DNA from: Bemisia tabaci
Lineage: Eukaryota; Arthropoda; Insecta; Hemiptera; Aleyrodidae
Assembly: GCF_918797505.1 (NCBI RefSeq)
Contig: NC_092795.1
Location: forward strand, 248,001-312,000
DNA length: 64,000 nucleotides
Direction: 5' to 3'
The notes beneath the pieces were generated by a model, which made no database searches, had not been told where the DNA came from, and saw only the letters and a program-made list of their open reading frames with translations. Made by a program: the position numbers and the translations under genes. This document shows, in pieces, positions 1 through 11,949 of the stretch; position 1 is the stretch's first letter; every line of letters begins with the position of its first letter.

Positions 1-108
1 TGAATCGTATAGATATATGTATCGACACAATCCTCTGCATGACAGAAAATTAAAGCTTAAGGTGACATATTCAGCTCTCCTGGGCTACACCTCGTTTGGC
101 GCCCTTAA

Positions 109-579
109 GGTGATACGATAGACGCCATATTTCGTGTCAGAACGACGTGCGATTTATCGAATCGATTCATTGATTAGCTGCATATTTTAAGCCAATTTTC
201 ATTTTCCTCGAACATTAAGATATTCTTCTGTGTCATTCTTCCTCTGAGCTTCTCTTGCTATAAGACTAAAGAATTCACGTACCAAATTTGACAAACAAAT
301 TCGACATAATGAACGCAGATTTTTTTTGGAGGAAAAAAATCGCATTTGATACTGATATCGAAACTGCAATTGAATGCGATATTTTTCCTCTAAAAAAACT
401 CCGCCTTTATTACGATGAATTTTTTTGTCAAATTTGGTACAATAATTATTTAGGCTCATAGCAACTGAAGTGCGATCTCAAAATAAGAGAAACATGACAA
501 GTAGCTGAAAACATGCAGCTAATCGATACGATATATCGCACGTCGTTCTGAAACAAAATATGGCGTCCATCGAATCGCC
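109..579. mobile_element. TTAA-flanked inverted-repeat MITE
   Basis: The ends are inverted repeats: the left starts GGTGATACGATAGACGCC and the right, reverse-complemented, starts GGCGATTCGATGGACGCC. Similarity continues inward for about 50 bp through a shared block AGAACGACGTGCGAT. TTAA lies immediately outside both ends (105-108 and 580-583), as expected for a TTAA-target element such as piggyBac-like MITEs. A second inner inverted pair (about 280-294 and 425-440, core CAAATTTG) suggests an older hairpin. There is no transposase. Superfamily assignment is inference from the TTAA duplication only. Confidence 0.65.
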
Positions 580-583
580 TTAA

Positions 584-2842
584 AAGTTGATGCTATCGTG
601 AGGGTTTCTGGGATAAAACCAGGATAAAACCCTCTCAAGTAGAAGGAAAATGTTAGGTAATAGTCAGAAAGTTGAAATTTACCTTAATAAAACACGATTT
701 CAAACGATTCTTAGGAGCCTGATTGCAGACAGGTTGACGCCAGGGAAAAGCTGGGTTTTGAAAAGAAAGATATGTGACACAGGACTCGAAAAATTGTAGA
801 AAGGTTTGAAATTCTCAAACATTTCGTGCCACTCAGACCGTTGCACCCCTACGGGCCTACGCTGTATCCTATGTAGCTTCATGGGAAATTCGGCCCCACC
901 AAAGTCAAAGTGTTGTTCGTCCTTCTGGACGGGGCTGATTGGACCAACGTTTGGAGCAACTGACGAGAATTGCAAAAGAAGCGGGATCGTGGTAACGATG
1001 CGTTACATAGATATTACGGTGTGCGTTGTAGGACAGGTGTTGTGTCAGCGTCAGGGCTCAATCAATGCACCTCAACCTCAACGCCCCCTCTTCACACCCG
1101 TGAAGCGAGGAGGTTGAGCGGAGCGCTGAGAATCTCAGCGCCTTGATCTTTCCACCCTTTGCCTCCCTTCCCCCCCCCCCCTTCCTCACTTCATCATGCT
1201 ACCGCCGCGCCGCGAGCGAAGCTTCCCTCGCAGCAAGCGACAAGCGACTCAACTTTTAATTATCCTTTTGCCACCGAAACAATTAAGTATCTCACCTCTG
1301 TTTCGACGCGACTCGCGGAAAAAAGTTCCTGAAACACTGAGCAGAGCGTATCGAAGACAACTTGAGACAAATGTTAAAGGTTCAAGAACAAAACTACGTA
1401 TCTCTGTCGGACGCTAATGATCAAATCAGTTTGTCAAATCAGACCTACACCCGAGCGAGTGTCAAGATAGTAGTTAGTAATTCTATTTTGCATTGCATTT
1501 CAGAACTCTCCATATAATGTTTTCTTCTGTAAAACAATCAAATAACTTATGTGCATCACGAAAATTAAGGAATTTTGAAATGGATATCCACTCAGCTACA
1601 TTGTTCCATCGTATACAGGAGGAAAACTACTGTTTTTAAAGAGCTCATAGTGGACTCAAGAGCTCACCTACTTTTCAAATTGCATAGTTACCCTATAAAC
1701 ATTCCGTAACGATAGCCCTCTCTGTGAGTTTAGTTAGCGCGGGATTGAAAGGGTTGCCGTCACAACCACCATATCGGTATTGTAGACAAAAATGCGGTGA
1801 TATAAACCATACAGATGGTTGATTTAATAATTTAGATAACAGAAAGAATCATACTGGAGAATCAAAATGGAGGAGAAATCGGGATGAGATCATTACGTTT
1901 GACGTTTTTAGTTCAGTTTTATTTGGTCTCTATTGTATTTCTAATTTTGCATTTAAACGGCTGAATTCCCTCTAGTCTATAATGGTCTGTCGTCTTCAAG
2001 GAAGGCGAAGGATCGATAGAAAAATTTTAAATCGATCGCGGCGGAGTATCACGTTAACAAGGAGCCACCCGACAGGAAACAATGTTAAAGTGAAGGCGTA
2101 TTTCTTCAAGCCTACCCTAAAAGGCAAGGCACTGAAGGGAAGTAAGAACTTGAGAAAACAATATGCCAGAACTGACCTATTTCACGTTAAGCTCAGAAGT
2201 ATGCTAGAGTAAAACAAATAACCGCGGGAGGGAGGAACAGAGAGAGGGAATAAAAAGGACAAACTGCTCCGGATATTGTAAGACGTGAAAAATAATGAAT
2301 AAAAGAATAGGCAAGGAGAATCAAATTGACGAAGTCGGACTTTACGTAAGCTGGATTTACCGCCCCGGGACGGGGGAGGGTCTCGGCCGTTCGCTGGTGT
2401 TCAGAATTCGACGAAAGGAGAACGACTAATATCCGAGGCGAATTATCCACTGATCGGGCGAGCCCGCATGAAATGAAATTGCTTTTGCCCTTACACATGT
2501 TTTATTTATACGACGACTGGCAAGTGAGTAAATGTCTTAACAAGAAGAAAGGTTTTTAAATTCCTAAGTTTACCGGGTGGACCTTCCCGCTCCCCCCGGC
2601 TAAGTGTTAATTTTCTATAGAAAAAACTTTTTACATTTTTGCATATTGTAACGAGACAACTCTTCGAAAAAAATCTCTTAAAATTTACGGAAACAAAACC
2701 TTGTTATTTAGGTACTTCTTCAGCAGAAATGTCAACGAAAAAAATTCAGTAAAAAAAGATTTCTTTCAAGAGATCTTTACGGTAGTTTTCAAGATTTTGA
2801 ATGTTAAAAACAATATCCTAAAACAAACTCTTTAAAAGTTGG

Positions 2843-2846
<4 letters not shown>
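584..2846. other. No recognisable gene
   Basis: Short open frames occur on both strands here (for example 806-1117 plus and 700-975 minus), but they overlap one another and carry no motif I recognise. A CpG-richer patch lies around 1080-1240 and a C-run near 1172. I see no complete transposon. Confidence 0.5.

Positions 2847-2897
<51 letters not shown>
2847..2897 (+). repeat. Poly(A) run of 51
   Basis: Uninterrupted A tract. It could be the tail of a decayed retroposon on the plus strand, but the sequence upstream shows no LINE or SINE hallmark that I recognise, so it may simply be a homopolymer expansion. Confidence 0.9.
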
Positions 2898-2900
<3 letters not shown>

Positions 2901-5110
2901 CGGTAATTTTACAAAAAGTGAATTTCAATTCAAAATACTCGGAAACGGTTTTCTCCCTTAATCATTTTGACCGGTCTTTCCTACCAAAAACAAGAAAATA
3001 AATAAATAAATATCGCACTCATATGTATAGAAAAAACTACTATTTTGGAAACAGCGCAGGAACCGTCAACATTTAAAAAAGCGTCTTCTGAGTAGTTTCA
3101 ATATTGGCAATGTCCATTTACTAGACAAGAGACTTTCGAGACTTTCAAGGAATTCTCCATATCAGTCGAAAACATATCAAATTATATCAATGACTGTAAG
3201 TGACAAATAGATAAAATTTAATCATTCAACTAAATGAAAAAGAAGCATTCAAATTATATGGAGTAATCCGTAGCCATACATAACATCCTATAGTAGCCCA
3301 GATTTATTCGTACAACCTACGCGGTAATCGGGAACTCAAATATTTTGTGGAAATATTGAAAATCCTAGTAGGTGTCCCTTTCATTTTGACTTGCTGACAA
3401 GTAAAACTTATTTCATTTTCAGTCAGACATGACTGTCGATTCTTGAGAACCGTGCGTTTAACTTTCGAAGTACTTCTTTAAGTATTCAGAGAGGGTGAAA
3501 TAATGGAAACTGCTTCAGAGGGAAAATAAAAGTTTTTGAGTCCCACGAATTGTTGAATGTTTGAGTTGAACAAACTCAAGTGGAGCGCGTAATAGGATGA
3601 AATTCTCCTTGTTTTTTCGAGGAATATTTTTCTTTCTTTCTTTGATCGCTCTAAAGATTACTGAAAGAATATGATAATAATTACATTTAAAAAAAAATAT
3701 ATTTGTAAACATAATACCATTATCAAGACACAATGGTAAAGAAAAAAAGAAAAACCTAACAAAAGTTTAGTCACCCTTTAAGCATTTTGTCAATATCTCT
3801 CTGTAAACACTTCATGAACAAAACTAATGAAAATATCAAATATAATATGAAATAAATCAATAACATTAAGTCACTAAGCAGTGCAGAAGATTAACCACTG
3901 AATAAAATATTGTCTCGTAAACAGTTCGAGCAGAACAGTAGCACATTAAAATTACTAAAAACAACATAGAGGACTGCGATTTAATACAATTTTAAAATTC
4001 TCTAACTTTTCCCCGACTTTCCCAAACTTTTTGGAAAACTTCTCTGCATGACCACCGGATCTAAAATTCCCTGACTTTTTCGTATTTCTTACACAGAAAA
4101 AAGAAAGAGGTTCTTAATTCAGACATCAAGCTAAAGTAAAATGCGTGATACAACTATTTCAACTCCTAAGCCGCTCAAATTGTATCCATCGAGTTGGAGG
4201 CAAACATGATTTTTCACTCTCGTTTTCAGTTATTCAGACGTGAGCGCGAGAGCGGTACTACATTCTAGCTCTTGTGACTTATCTCAGTGACGCCATCAGA
4301 ATCGTTTTCTATGGGAAGAATCGAGTAAATGTTACGGAACTTTTCGCATCAGTGATTTTCTGGCCCTTTCTTAACTACGACACGGAAATAATGCCGTATA
4401 ACAATGTAAAATTACTTAGCTAGCTAGAGAAAAAACTGGGCATGTGAATGATGAAAAATGCCGGTATTGTATATATACATTCTTGACTGTGGATACATTG
4501 GAAAAGTGGCAAAAACTCGTTCTCAATCATCCGGTTCCATAGAGGGAGATAGAGAAACATGTGCGGGAATGCTTTGATTGCTGTGTTAGCTCACGGCATG
4601 CATGCAATTGGGATCAGCCTCACTTTAATTGAACAAATTAATTTGCTCGTACTAAAACAATCCTCAGTCCACTGTCCATTCCCTCTAGGGATGATGGTGG
4701 GGCATTAGCTCTCCTCGAGTTGGAAACATTTACATCTACGGGTCCAATTGAAATTCGTTTAAGAAGATCAACATATATGTACCTGTTTTCTCCTAAATAT
4801 TTCCTATCAATTCGGCTGAGTTCGATTAGCTTGCAAAAAATTGCAGCTGTTTCTTTTAAATTAAAGTATTTCCACTGAAGCTGGGGGTCACCTATTGGTT
4901 TTTAAAATGAAAGCAAGAATAAAAAGGAGAGGAAAGTGCCATGACATAGCACGTCATTACCTCAAGAGCTGGCTTTCATCCCCGGAGGGTGAATGAATAG
5001 GTTTAGGTAAGGTTTCAATTTGTGGTGACGGCCCGTTTCAACAAACGGAAATTTTTATCAATTTTCAAAATCCCAATATACAGTGTCACGATTCCTATTT
5101 TGATCATTAA
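2898..5110. other. No recognisable gene
   Basis: AT-rich sequence without a long open frame. Around 3998-4080 there are repeated phrases of the type AACTTTTCCCCGACTTT and ATTCCCTGACTTTTT, reminiscent of a dispersed repeat, but no boundaries are visible. Confidence 0.5.
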
Positions 5111-5526
5111 GGTGGTTTCACGATAACTGGAATAGTTTTGTCGCCGTAACAGAGGACACATTTTTCGGTCATATTTTTAGTAGTAATGAAAATCACTCGG
5201 ATTAGTTTGCATTAATCTACACAGGGTTACGTGGTTTAACATTTTTCAACGATATATCGCTCTACTTTTCAATTTTAACCTATAAATGGCCGAAAATGTG
5301 CTGTCTGTTACGCTGACTTTTTACCGCGTAACAGACAGCACATTTTCGGAATTTACATAATATTCATTGAGAAGTAGAGCAATAAATCATTAGAGAGCGT
5401 TTAAATATGCAACCCTTTGAAGATTAATGCGAAAAATGCGTGTGATTATCTTTCTAGTAAAAATATGACCGAAAAATGTGTTGTCTGTCACGGCGACAAA
5501 ACTATTCCAGTCATCGTGAAACCACC
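5111..5526. mobile_element. Foldback MITE, almost entirely inverted repeat
   Basis: The left end GGTGGTTTCACGATAACTGG pairs with a right end whose reverse complement is GGTGGTTTCACGATGACTGG. Similarity runs inward for more than 70 bp. The centre is a second strong dyad (about 5283-5339) whose arms contain CCGAAAATGTGCTGTCTGTT, closely resembling the subterminal segment CCGAAAAATGTGT of the outer arms. The element therefore looks like ends repeated at the edges and again at the middle, as if two copies were joined head to head. TTAA sits left of it, but no matching target duplication is visible on the right. Confidence 0.7.
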
Positions 5527-6394
5527 CACTATGATTTCAATAGGTTCTGGTATAGCCCTATTGGGCGAGTCTCATTGAGTTTTTCTCGACTTGATACATT
5601 CGGAGGAGTGATAATTCATTTTTGCGTCTTCATCCGGTCGGGACAATATTAGCGGGTTCATTTGTTTGATTTGGCTCGGGCCAAAGTCGTATCAAAGCTG
5701 GGACTGGGGCACCGGGGGCAGGACAGAGGCTCGGGCCGCCGCACAGTGAATCGAGTCAATTTAAGAGGTTGGACACAATTTGGACGCTTTAAAAGCTTAT
5801 AACTCCGTTTACACAACATTTTGAGGTTCGAAAAGTGGTTCCATTGGTTTCCCGGTATATGAAATTTCGTTCTAGAGGCATCCCATGAAGTTCAAAATGT
5901 GTCGGAATACTTTAAAATTGTCAGTATTAGTGAGAAATGTCATGTGCGAGCTCCTTGATTGACTGGATCCACTGTGCACCGTCGCCACCGAGCATTTCAA
6001 TCAATCAGCGCGACTCCTGCCGCGGGCCGCGATAGCCCCGCTCAGAGCTCCTTCCGTCACACAGTGAACCCAAATTCAGGGACCAGCAGAAAAACTTCCC
6101 TTCATCAAAGCTCAAAAGAACAAATAACTCAATATGGCAGTTGCGCATGAAACAATCGTATTTGGATGATTTCAGATTAGAAAGGGCGATCTAGAAGTCC
6201 GGCACCACCCCTGAAACCCTTAGGATTCTTGCATCTTTTCAGGATGGTCCTTTTAAAGTTTTGTGGGTCCCCAAAAGTCGTTTCCTTTGACCTGGGAGTA
6301 CCCAACAAATTTCAAGTCTCCATCTCAGTTTGTTCAAAAGTTACTAGGGTGCGATGCCTGCTGCTGGGTTCTGGTTCAATATTAACAGGGATAT
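5527..6394. other. No recognisable gene
   Basis: Intergenic-looking sequence with short open frames only (for example 5959-6150 plus). I see no transposon ends in it. Confidence 0.45.
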
Positions 6395-6500
6395 GCCACT
6401 CTTCCAAAAGAGCGTATGACGTCATCCACTTTGGTGACGCATACCATAGTTCCTTCCACCTTGGTTTCATCCATATTTTAGGTGGATGAGCCGCGCGGTG
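6395..6500 (+). mobile_element. Half copy of a CRE-containing MITE family
   Basis: The block GCGTATGACGTCATCCAC (from 6413) followed by CCACCTTGGTTTCATCCATA matches the left arm of the inverted repeat at 28655-28838 and, more distantly, 31774-32208. The matching right arm is not clear here. A second TGACGTCA at 6662-6669 may be the remnant of the other end, which would make a degraded element of about 6395-6680. Confidence 0.5.
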
Positions 6501-6689
6501 TAAATGTGCGTGTGATTAATGGGCCTCTGGACGAGGTATGATTTAAAGCACCGCGCAACATTGGACAAGAAATACGAATCACACAACAGGAAGTCTGTGA
6601 AAACAATGCCTATACACGACGTGAATCTTTATTAACAGTGCCTGGATGGAAAGAGTAAAAATGACGTCATTTGTGTCATCTGACTTACA

Positions 6690-6697
6690 TTTGACCT
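6690..6697. repeat. 8-bp target-site duplication, left
   Basis: TTTGACCT directly precedes CAGGGCCGG and is repeated exactly at 7598-7605 after the right end of the hAT-like element. Confidence 0.85.
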
Positions 6698-7597
6698 CAG
6701 GGCCGGATTAAGGGGGTGGCCACATGGGCCGCGGCCCATGGCGGCAAATCTAAAGGGGGCGGCAAATTTTGCAATTTTTTTAATGTAGGTATAAAAAAAA
6801 TTCGGATTTAGAAAAAGAAAATTACAAACGAGAAAAGGCGACAAAATCTCTAATTTTCTGGGAGTATAGTAATTTCTACTTTTGTCGTCTTTAAGTGATA
6901 CAAGAGGCAGCACCTTTAATTCGTCGAGTTAAGAGAGAAACCAAACACGCAATTTGGCCTGAAACGGCGTGACTTACCCAGAGAGAAATGATGACGAGGA
7001 CTTAAGATGAAAAGGAGAAGCCCTCGGCGCGGCGATCGGCATGTAACAGATATTAGCGCCTACAAGACTGCACGAATACTTCACGCATTGCATCAAACGC
7101 GGTGCGGTCATTGAGGACAGCGTGAAACGGATATATAGCGCCTACAAGAATGCATGAATACCTCATGCATTGCCTCAAACACAGTGCGATCAGCGGGAGA
7201 CGCATAGCGCCTACAAGACTGCGTGAATACTTCACGCATTGCGTCAAAAACAGTGCGGTCTGCGAGGCGCGGCGGCCGAAGTTAAAATCGTTAATCTACA
7301 TTTATGTTTGTTCTTTCATAATTTTTTCGTTGATTTCTTATGAATGGAAGGCCTTGTTCACACAGAGATAGGTTTACGAAACTTAACTTTCGCGCAAAGT
7401 TCCGTGAACTTTTGCTAGTAGTGTTGACAGGGCTTTCCCAAAAAATGTGTTCAACACCAGTAAGCGCGTCTTAGGTATGCACCCCTCCCCCACTGGCACG
7501 TTCATTTGATGGTTTTCATTGATGTTTCAAAACAAATGAGAAGGGGGCGGCAAAATACTAGCGGCCCATGGACGGCAAGTAGGTAAATCTGGCCCTG
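6698..7597 (+). mobile_element. Non-autonomous hAT-like transposon, intact copy
   Basis: The terminal inverted repeats are CAGGGCCGGATTA on the left and, reverse-complemented, CAGGGCCAGATTTACC on the right. They are flanked by a perfect 8-bp duplication TTTGACCT, the hallmark of the hAT superfamily. The element is 900 bp with no transposase frame. Just inside the left end is a perfect 18-bp palindrome CATGGGCCGCGGCCCATG (6723-6740). Three degenerate ~75-bp tandem repeats lie in the middle (7054-7265). A second copy lies at 56308-58331 in the opposite orientation. The present copy provides the empty site for the mariner insertion found there. Confidence 0.85.
7054..7265. repeat. Three ~75-bp tandem repeats inside the hAT element
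   Basis: The phrase TAGCGCCTACAAGACTGC followed by GAATACTTCACGCATTGC recurs three times with 10-25% divergence. The copy at 56308-58331 retains two units on the opposite strand, so unit number varies between element copies. Each unit contains an internal dyad around TGCGTGAA/TTCACGCA. Confidence 0.8.
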
Positions 7598-7605
7598 TTT
7601 GACCT
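7598..7605. repeat. 8-bp target-site duplication, right
   Basis: TTTGACCT, identical to the left-hand copy at 6690-6697. Confidence 0.85.
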
Positions 7606-9052
7606 GTTTTAAAAATACTATAGTTAATGTCTCGTTCAGAAGTTAACTTCCAAACTTTCTGTTGTGTGAATCATTTAGTACATACAATTTTGAAGAGTAA
7701 GAAGTGACGTTCATTTCTAGCTCAAACCTTGTTTAGTCGCCCATTGATGAATTCGAGGTGGAGGAGACTATAGTATGTACTACCGCAGTGTGCCTATGCA
7801 TGACCTCATATACACCGTGTTTTTCGAGAAGCCATATGTCCTTTTATATTAGACGAAGAAACTAGGCGTTTAAACGGAAACTTAGTATGGTTTGCTAATC
7901 TAAGAGCTAGAACCGTTAGAACGCCATACTTCTGATCTAGTGCAACTGACCCACTTTTCAAAGATACAAAAAATGTTTCTTCAAATATAATAATCTTAGG
8001 GACCGTTCAAGCATCACATAAATTACTTAAATTAAGGGGAGGAAGGGATCTGAGCTTTCATTACGTGGTCTTAAAAGGACGGTGGGGGGGGGGGGGGGGT
8101 CAAGCTAGGATGCAAGCATCCCACACCTGAAAAAAAAAAATTACTTTTAAAAATTGCGAAAAGAGATTTTCTGCATATAGGTTTAATAAAAATACAAAAA
8201 TTTACCGAATGATTCCTGTTGAGCATGGATATTTTGTTAGCACTTGGTTGATTTTAGGATTACATTCATGACTATTGTCCACTTTGCGGCGTTAAACAGC
8301 TGTTGTGTAACGTCCCGCCCATTTGACCGCTGAATATTTTTTGCGGTGATCCCGAGCGGTGTTCTAAATTGGATGTACATTAGGAATTTCGAGACCTGCT
8401 GTAGAGGGCCGCTCTTCAAGTGATGCAGTTTTTGCTTATGTCGTCTGCCAAGCTTAGCTGAGTACAAAAATTTAATCAGAAGAAAATATTACTCCGTGTA
8501 CTGAAGGTCAGAATATCTGCTTCATAATTGGATAAAGAGACTGCTATGTCAGTCTTGTTCCTAAAAACACTCATCTTAACATGATAAGTAATAGCAAATA
8601 TGTTGTTCCTAAAGTGAGTCAAAAACGAAGGCTCCTTAATGCGAAATGCGGACGTACGATTCTCGTTTATCTATAGCAGGTAGCATTAAGCTTTGAATTG
8701 GAGTATAAAACTCATTAGATAATGTGCATTACAGGGCCTGTGCCGCAATGAAAAAGTTTATTTTAGCTAAAATCCGTTCGATGCTCCTACACCCGTCCTT
8801 TACGCGAAAAAATTCAAATGGAATCGATCCATAAAATGTGGATAAGTTATTTCTACTACTGGTTAACGTCCAATCAACTGTTGGTTGTGAAGCATTTTTA
8901 GCGGTTTTCCACAATCGATATTTCTTTTAGGGTTTTATGCTAGCACTAACAATTAATTTTTGAGTTTTTCATCGATATGAATATAGTTTTCTCAGAAATA
9001 TTCATGAAAGGAAAGCTGGAAAAAACCCTAAATAATTAATCCTATGCACAAC
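7606..9052. other. No recognisable gene
   Basis: Short frames only. Around 8000-8100 there is a phrase beginning GGGACCGTTCAAGCATCAC that ends in a G-run (about 8085-8099). It resembles a dispersed insect repeat I have seen before, but its borders cannot be placed. Confidence 0.45.
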
Positions 9053-9191
9053 TGGGCTCATTTTACAATAAAGAAACTACAATTTCTGGCTCATGGGTAA
9101 AAACACCTACCTACATAGGGAAACTAATGGCACATATATTATTTCTAAAACGCGCCAAAAATTGTAGTTTGTTATTGCAGATAGCAGCCCA
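9053..9191. mobile_element. Short inverted-repeat MITE (139 bp)
   Basis: The left end TGGGCTCATTTTACAATAAA pairs with a right end that reads TGGGCTGCTATCTGCAATAA when reverse-complemented. Both arms then share AAACTACAATTT and TGGC, so the arm is about 37 bp. There is no coding capacity and the superfamily is unknown. Confidence 0.65.
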
Positions 9192-10150
9192 ACTATTCTT
9201 GTGGGGAGAATCTCTGACGATTAAGGAGTTTCACGAAAGTCGGGGTAAACAAGCTTAGGAGTTCAGGCTCATTTTATTTCTTCATAGACCGTTCAAAAAC
9301 TTTGATGGCATACCTAAAATGAAGTAGTAGGTACGACCTGAAGGGGGAAATTGTCAATTAAAATATGTCCCCTTTCCTCTTGAACCGCTCTTTCCTCGTT
9401 TGACACCCTTGCGTTGAAGAAACCCATTCACAGGCAGATTAATTTCCCTGGAAAATGGCCTCAAAATGGGGTTGTGGACAATTTCACACTTATAAAGCAT
9501 TATCCTGCAGAGAGAAAAAAATGTACGTAATAAATATATGAAAAAACACAAAAGTCTCAAATGTATACTTCCTCCACCTCATTTGTATCTATACAATGAG
9601 ACGGACGCGAGCGAAAGAGACATTAAAACTTATTTTAAATAGAGAGAAAAAAAGTTTTAAGCACCACTAAGAAGTTTTGTCGTGGAGCCTCTTGGAGAGT
9701 TTTAAATTTTTTACGTACTCTTTATGCGGAAGATAAGGTCTTTCATTTAAATGGGAGTACCCTCTATGCTCCTTTTTTGTCTCCACCCTCATTCAGTTGA
9801 GAATGGTTACGTTTGTATCTCCGTCGAGTTAAATGTTTAACGAGAAGGTTTCTCCCCCTCTTTGCATACCTCTCTCGGCTCAGAAACTTTGACACAGAAC
9901 GGCGTCAGTGGGAGTATCAGTGTCGGGGCACTTATAGCTATCCTCTTTCTTTAAATTCACACTCAAGCTTCGAGTTTTTTCCGTCTCTCGTCAGAGGAAA
10001 AATGTTGATGCATACTTGGAATTTTTCATCCCCCTAAAATACGGCCGCTTCGAAATTTCACCGCTGCAAAACTTCCAAGAGGAAATGTGTTGTTCTACTT
10101 GAATAGATAGATGCCTTTCCTGCACTTTTTTTTCTCCCGCATATGTACGA

Positions 10151-10368
10151 AGAGCTTTTCGGAAAAAAGGTCCATAGCAAAAATCGCCTTTTGAGAAAAA
10201 TGATTTTAGTTTTCATTAATAGTTTCTGGCCGCTGACGGTAACTTATATAAGAACTCGGACGCTTACACATCAAAATTTGTACACCCTATATAATTGACC
10301 ATTGGTAAAACTTCGAATGCTTTTTTTCTCAAAATGCGATTTTTGTGGGCCTTTTTTCGGAATGCTCC
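10151..10368. mobile_element. Inverted-repeat element (~218 bp)
   Basis: The arms of about 48 bp share CGGAAAAAAGGTCCA on the left with CCGAAAAAAGGCCCA on the reverse-complemented right, followed by CAAAAATCGC and TTTTGAGAAAAA. There is no open frame and no clear target duplication. Confidence 0.6.
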
Positions 10369-10377
10369 TTGTATGAT

Positions 10378-10620
10378 CATCTCTCTTGTCCTCTCTCTTT
10401 CCTATTTCTTCTGAATTTTTCCTATCTCCGTTCTTCTCATTTGTCCGTCTCTTGTCTCTCTTTTTACTGTTCCCTTTTACTTCATCCTTTTCCATTTTCA
10501 AATCTGTTCTCTCTTTACGTCCTCCTCCTGTTTTTTTTTTTTTTTTTTTTTTATCCTTCAATTCCTCTCTGAATCTTTTTCCTCTTTTTCCTTGTTCTGC
10601 CTTTTCATTATTTTTTCAAG
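10378..10620 (+). repeat. Polypyrimidine tract with poly(T)
   Basis: The plus strand is almost purely C and T for about 240 bp and contains a T-run of more than 20 (about 10530-10552). Long apparent open frames here are by-products of the low complexity. Similar tracts occur at 50640-50815 and 54700-54978. Confidence 0.8.
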
Positions 10621-11712
10621 AAAGACTACCAAAAACAAAATTTGAGCTCTTAACGTTAGAAGAAAAGGACGGAGGCAATGGCTATGAGAGCCCCGTACAC
10701 GTGCCACTTATGAGTGTTGAAGAAATTCATATTGCACATGGTTTTGAACTGGCAGCTTAAAATACTTTTCTTGGGACGTTAAACACAAGGTGAGGTTACG
10801 ACTACACTGTAAGATGAGTAAAAGCGCAGTTAGCGACTTAGCCTCATATTATTCACCTCCACTGCGTTCCTTTGTCAGAGCGTTAACTCTCGGTTGAATT
10901 GCATTCAAATTTAGTGTGTGTTCATCATTCTTTTATGAGCTGCGCGCCATCCGCCCAAGACGCACATAGAACTTGAGAGAGCCCTGCAAAACTGTCTTAA
11001 GCTCTTACGAGAGCCCGTAATCAAAAATGAATTAAGTGTGTGGAGTGTCTCGTTTATGAAAGCGGGTGCAAAGCGCGCGTTTGGAGCCTTTCTTCCAGTT
11101 TTGGGCTGACCTGAAAGCATGGTTAACGATGCACATTAATCATGGAATGCCTGAGTATCTCTTCTAAGGGCTTCCTTATGCGCGCTTTAAGAACCATGTT
11201 CGCCAAACTTGCCGAGAATCCGTCTCTGTAAGATCGACTTAAGATAAAAATCCCCAGGAAATTTCTATGCACGAGCAACACCCTAAGTTGATAAGACCAT
11301 ATTCTCTTACATCTCTCTCATCCGAGATTCGCATTAAAGCTGCTGCATAAAGGTCAGATTTCACATTGATCTAACAACCCCGATCGATAATATTTGGTTT
11401 TATGACCAAAATAAAAATTGATCTTTGCTTCTTACACTAAGGTTACTTTACAGAATCTTCGTCCATTTGCTGTACTCAAAATTTTGCAACATTGCCCAAA
11501 TTGAAATCCATAATTTATGAAAATCAGATTTTTTTTTCAGGCTGAATTCGGACAAAACTTCTAAACATCCTCATGAGTTCTATCCGTGCGAATTGCGCCT
11601 TTAGTTGCTGCGAGTTTTCCTCTCTCTCTCCAAAGAAAAATAACCGTCTTGACAGCCACTAGAATGTATTCTGGAAAATACCTTAATTTCATGATAAAGT
11701 ATATTGTATCCT

Positions 11713-11949
11713 ATTTACGAACCAGAAGGAAACATGGAAGATGCCACCAATGGTAGTTGTCCCAAGATGACAGCCTTGAGGCAATTTTATAATGGAGACG
11801 CGTGGCAGCAACGATTCGTGCTCGACGGGCGTCCAGGTTGCGTTGATAAAAACTGAAGGAGCTTCGCCGATGTAAGGACACAAAAACCCAGACGTTTTGA
11901 TCCACTGCGTCAGGATGTTATCCCAGTAAATAGGAGGAGGCATACGGCT
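11713..11949 (-). CDS. Possible internal exon, unknown protein
   Basis: Read on the minus strand, an acceptor-like TTATCTTCAG ends just before 11949 and an open frame then runs about 78 codons. It includes YWDNILTQW and GEAPSVFINATWTPVEHES and reaches a donor-like GTAAAT near 11713. The frame stays open to a stop at 11689 if unspliced. I do not recognise the family. The only support beyond the open frame is that part of it recurs at 12651-12790 with several amino acids conserved (WDNIL, APSVFI, AT, VEHE) despite nucleotide changes. It could equally be the body of an unrecognised repeat. Confidence 0.25.

Noticed and set aside
806..1117. 103-codon plus-strand frame overlapping a 91-codon minus-strand frame
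   Set aside because: Frames on both strands of the same DNA, no motif, no splice or transcription signals.
10271..10760. Long frames on both strands
   Set aside because: They are produced by the polypyrimidine/polypurine tract; compositions are almost only S, L, F or K, R, E.
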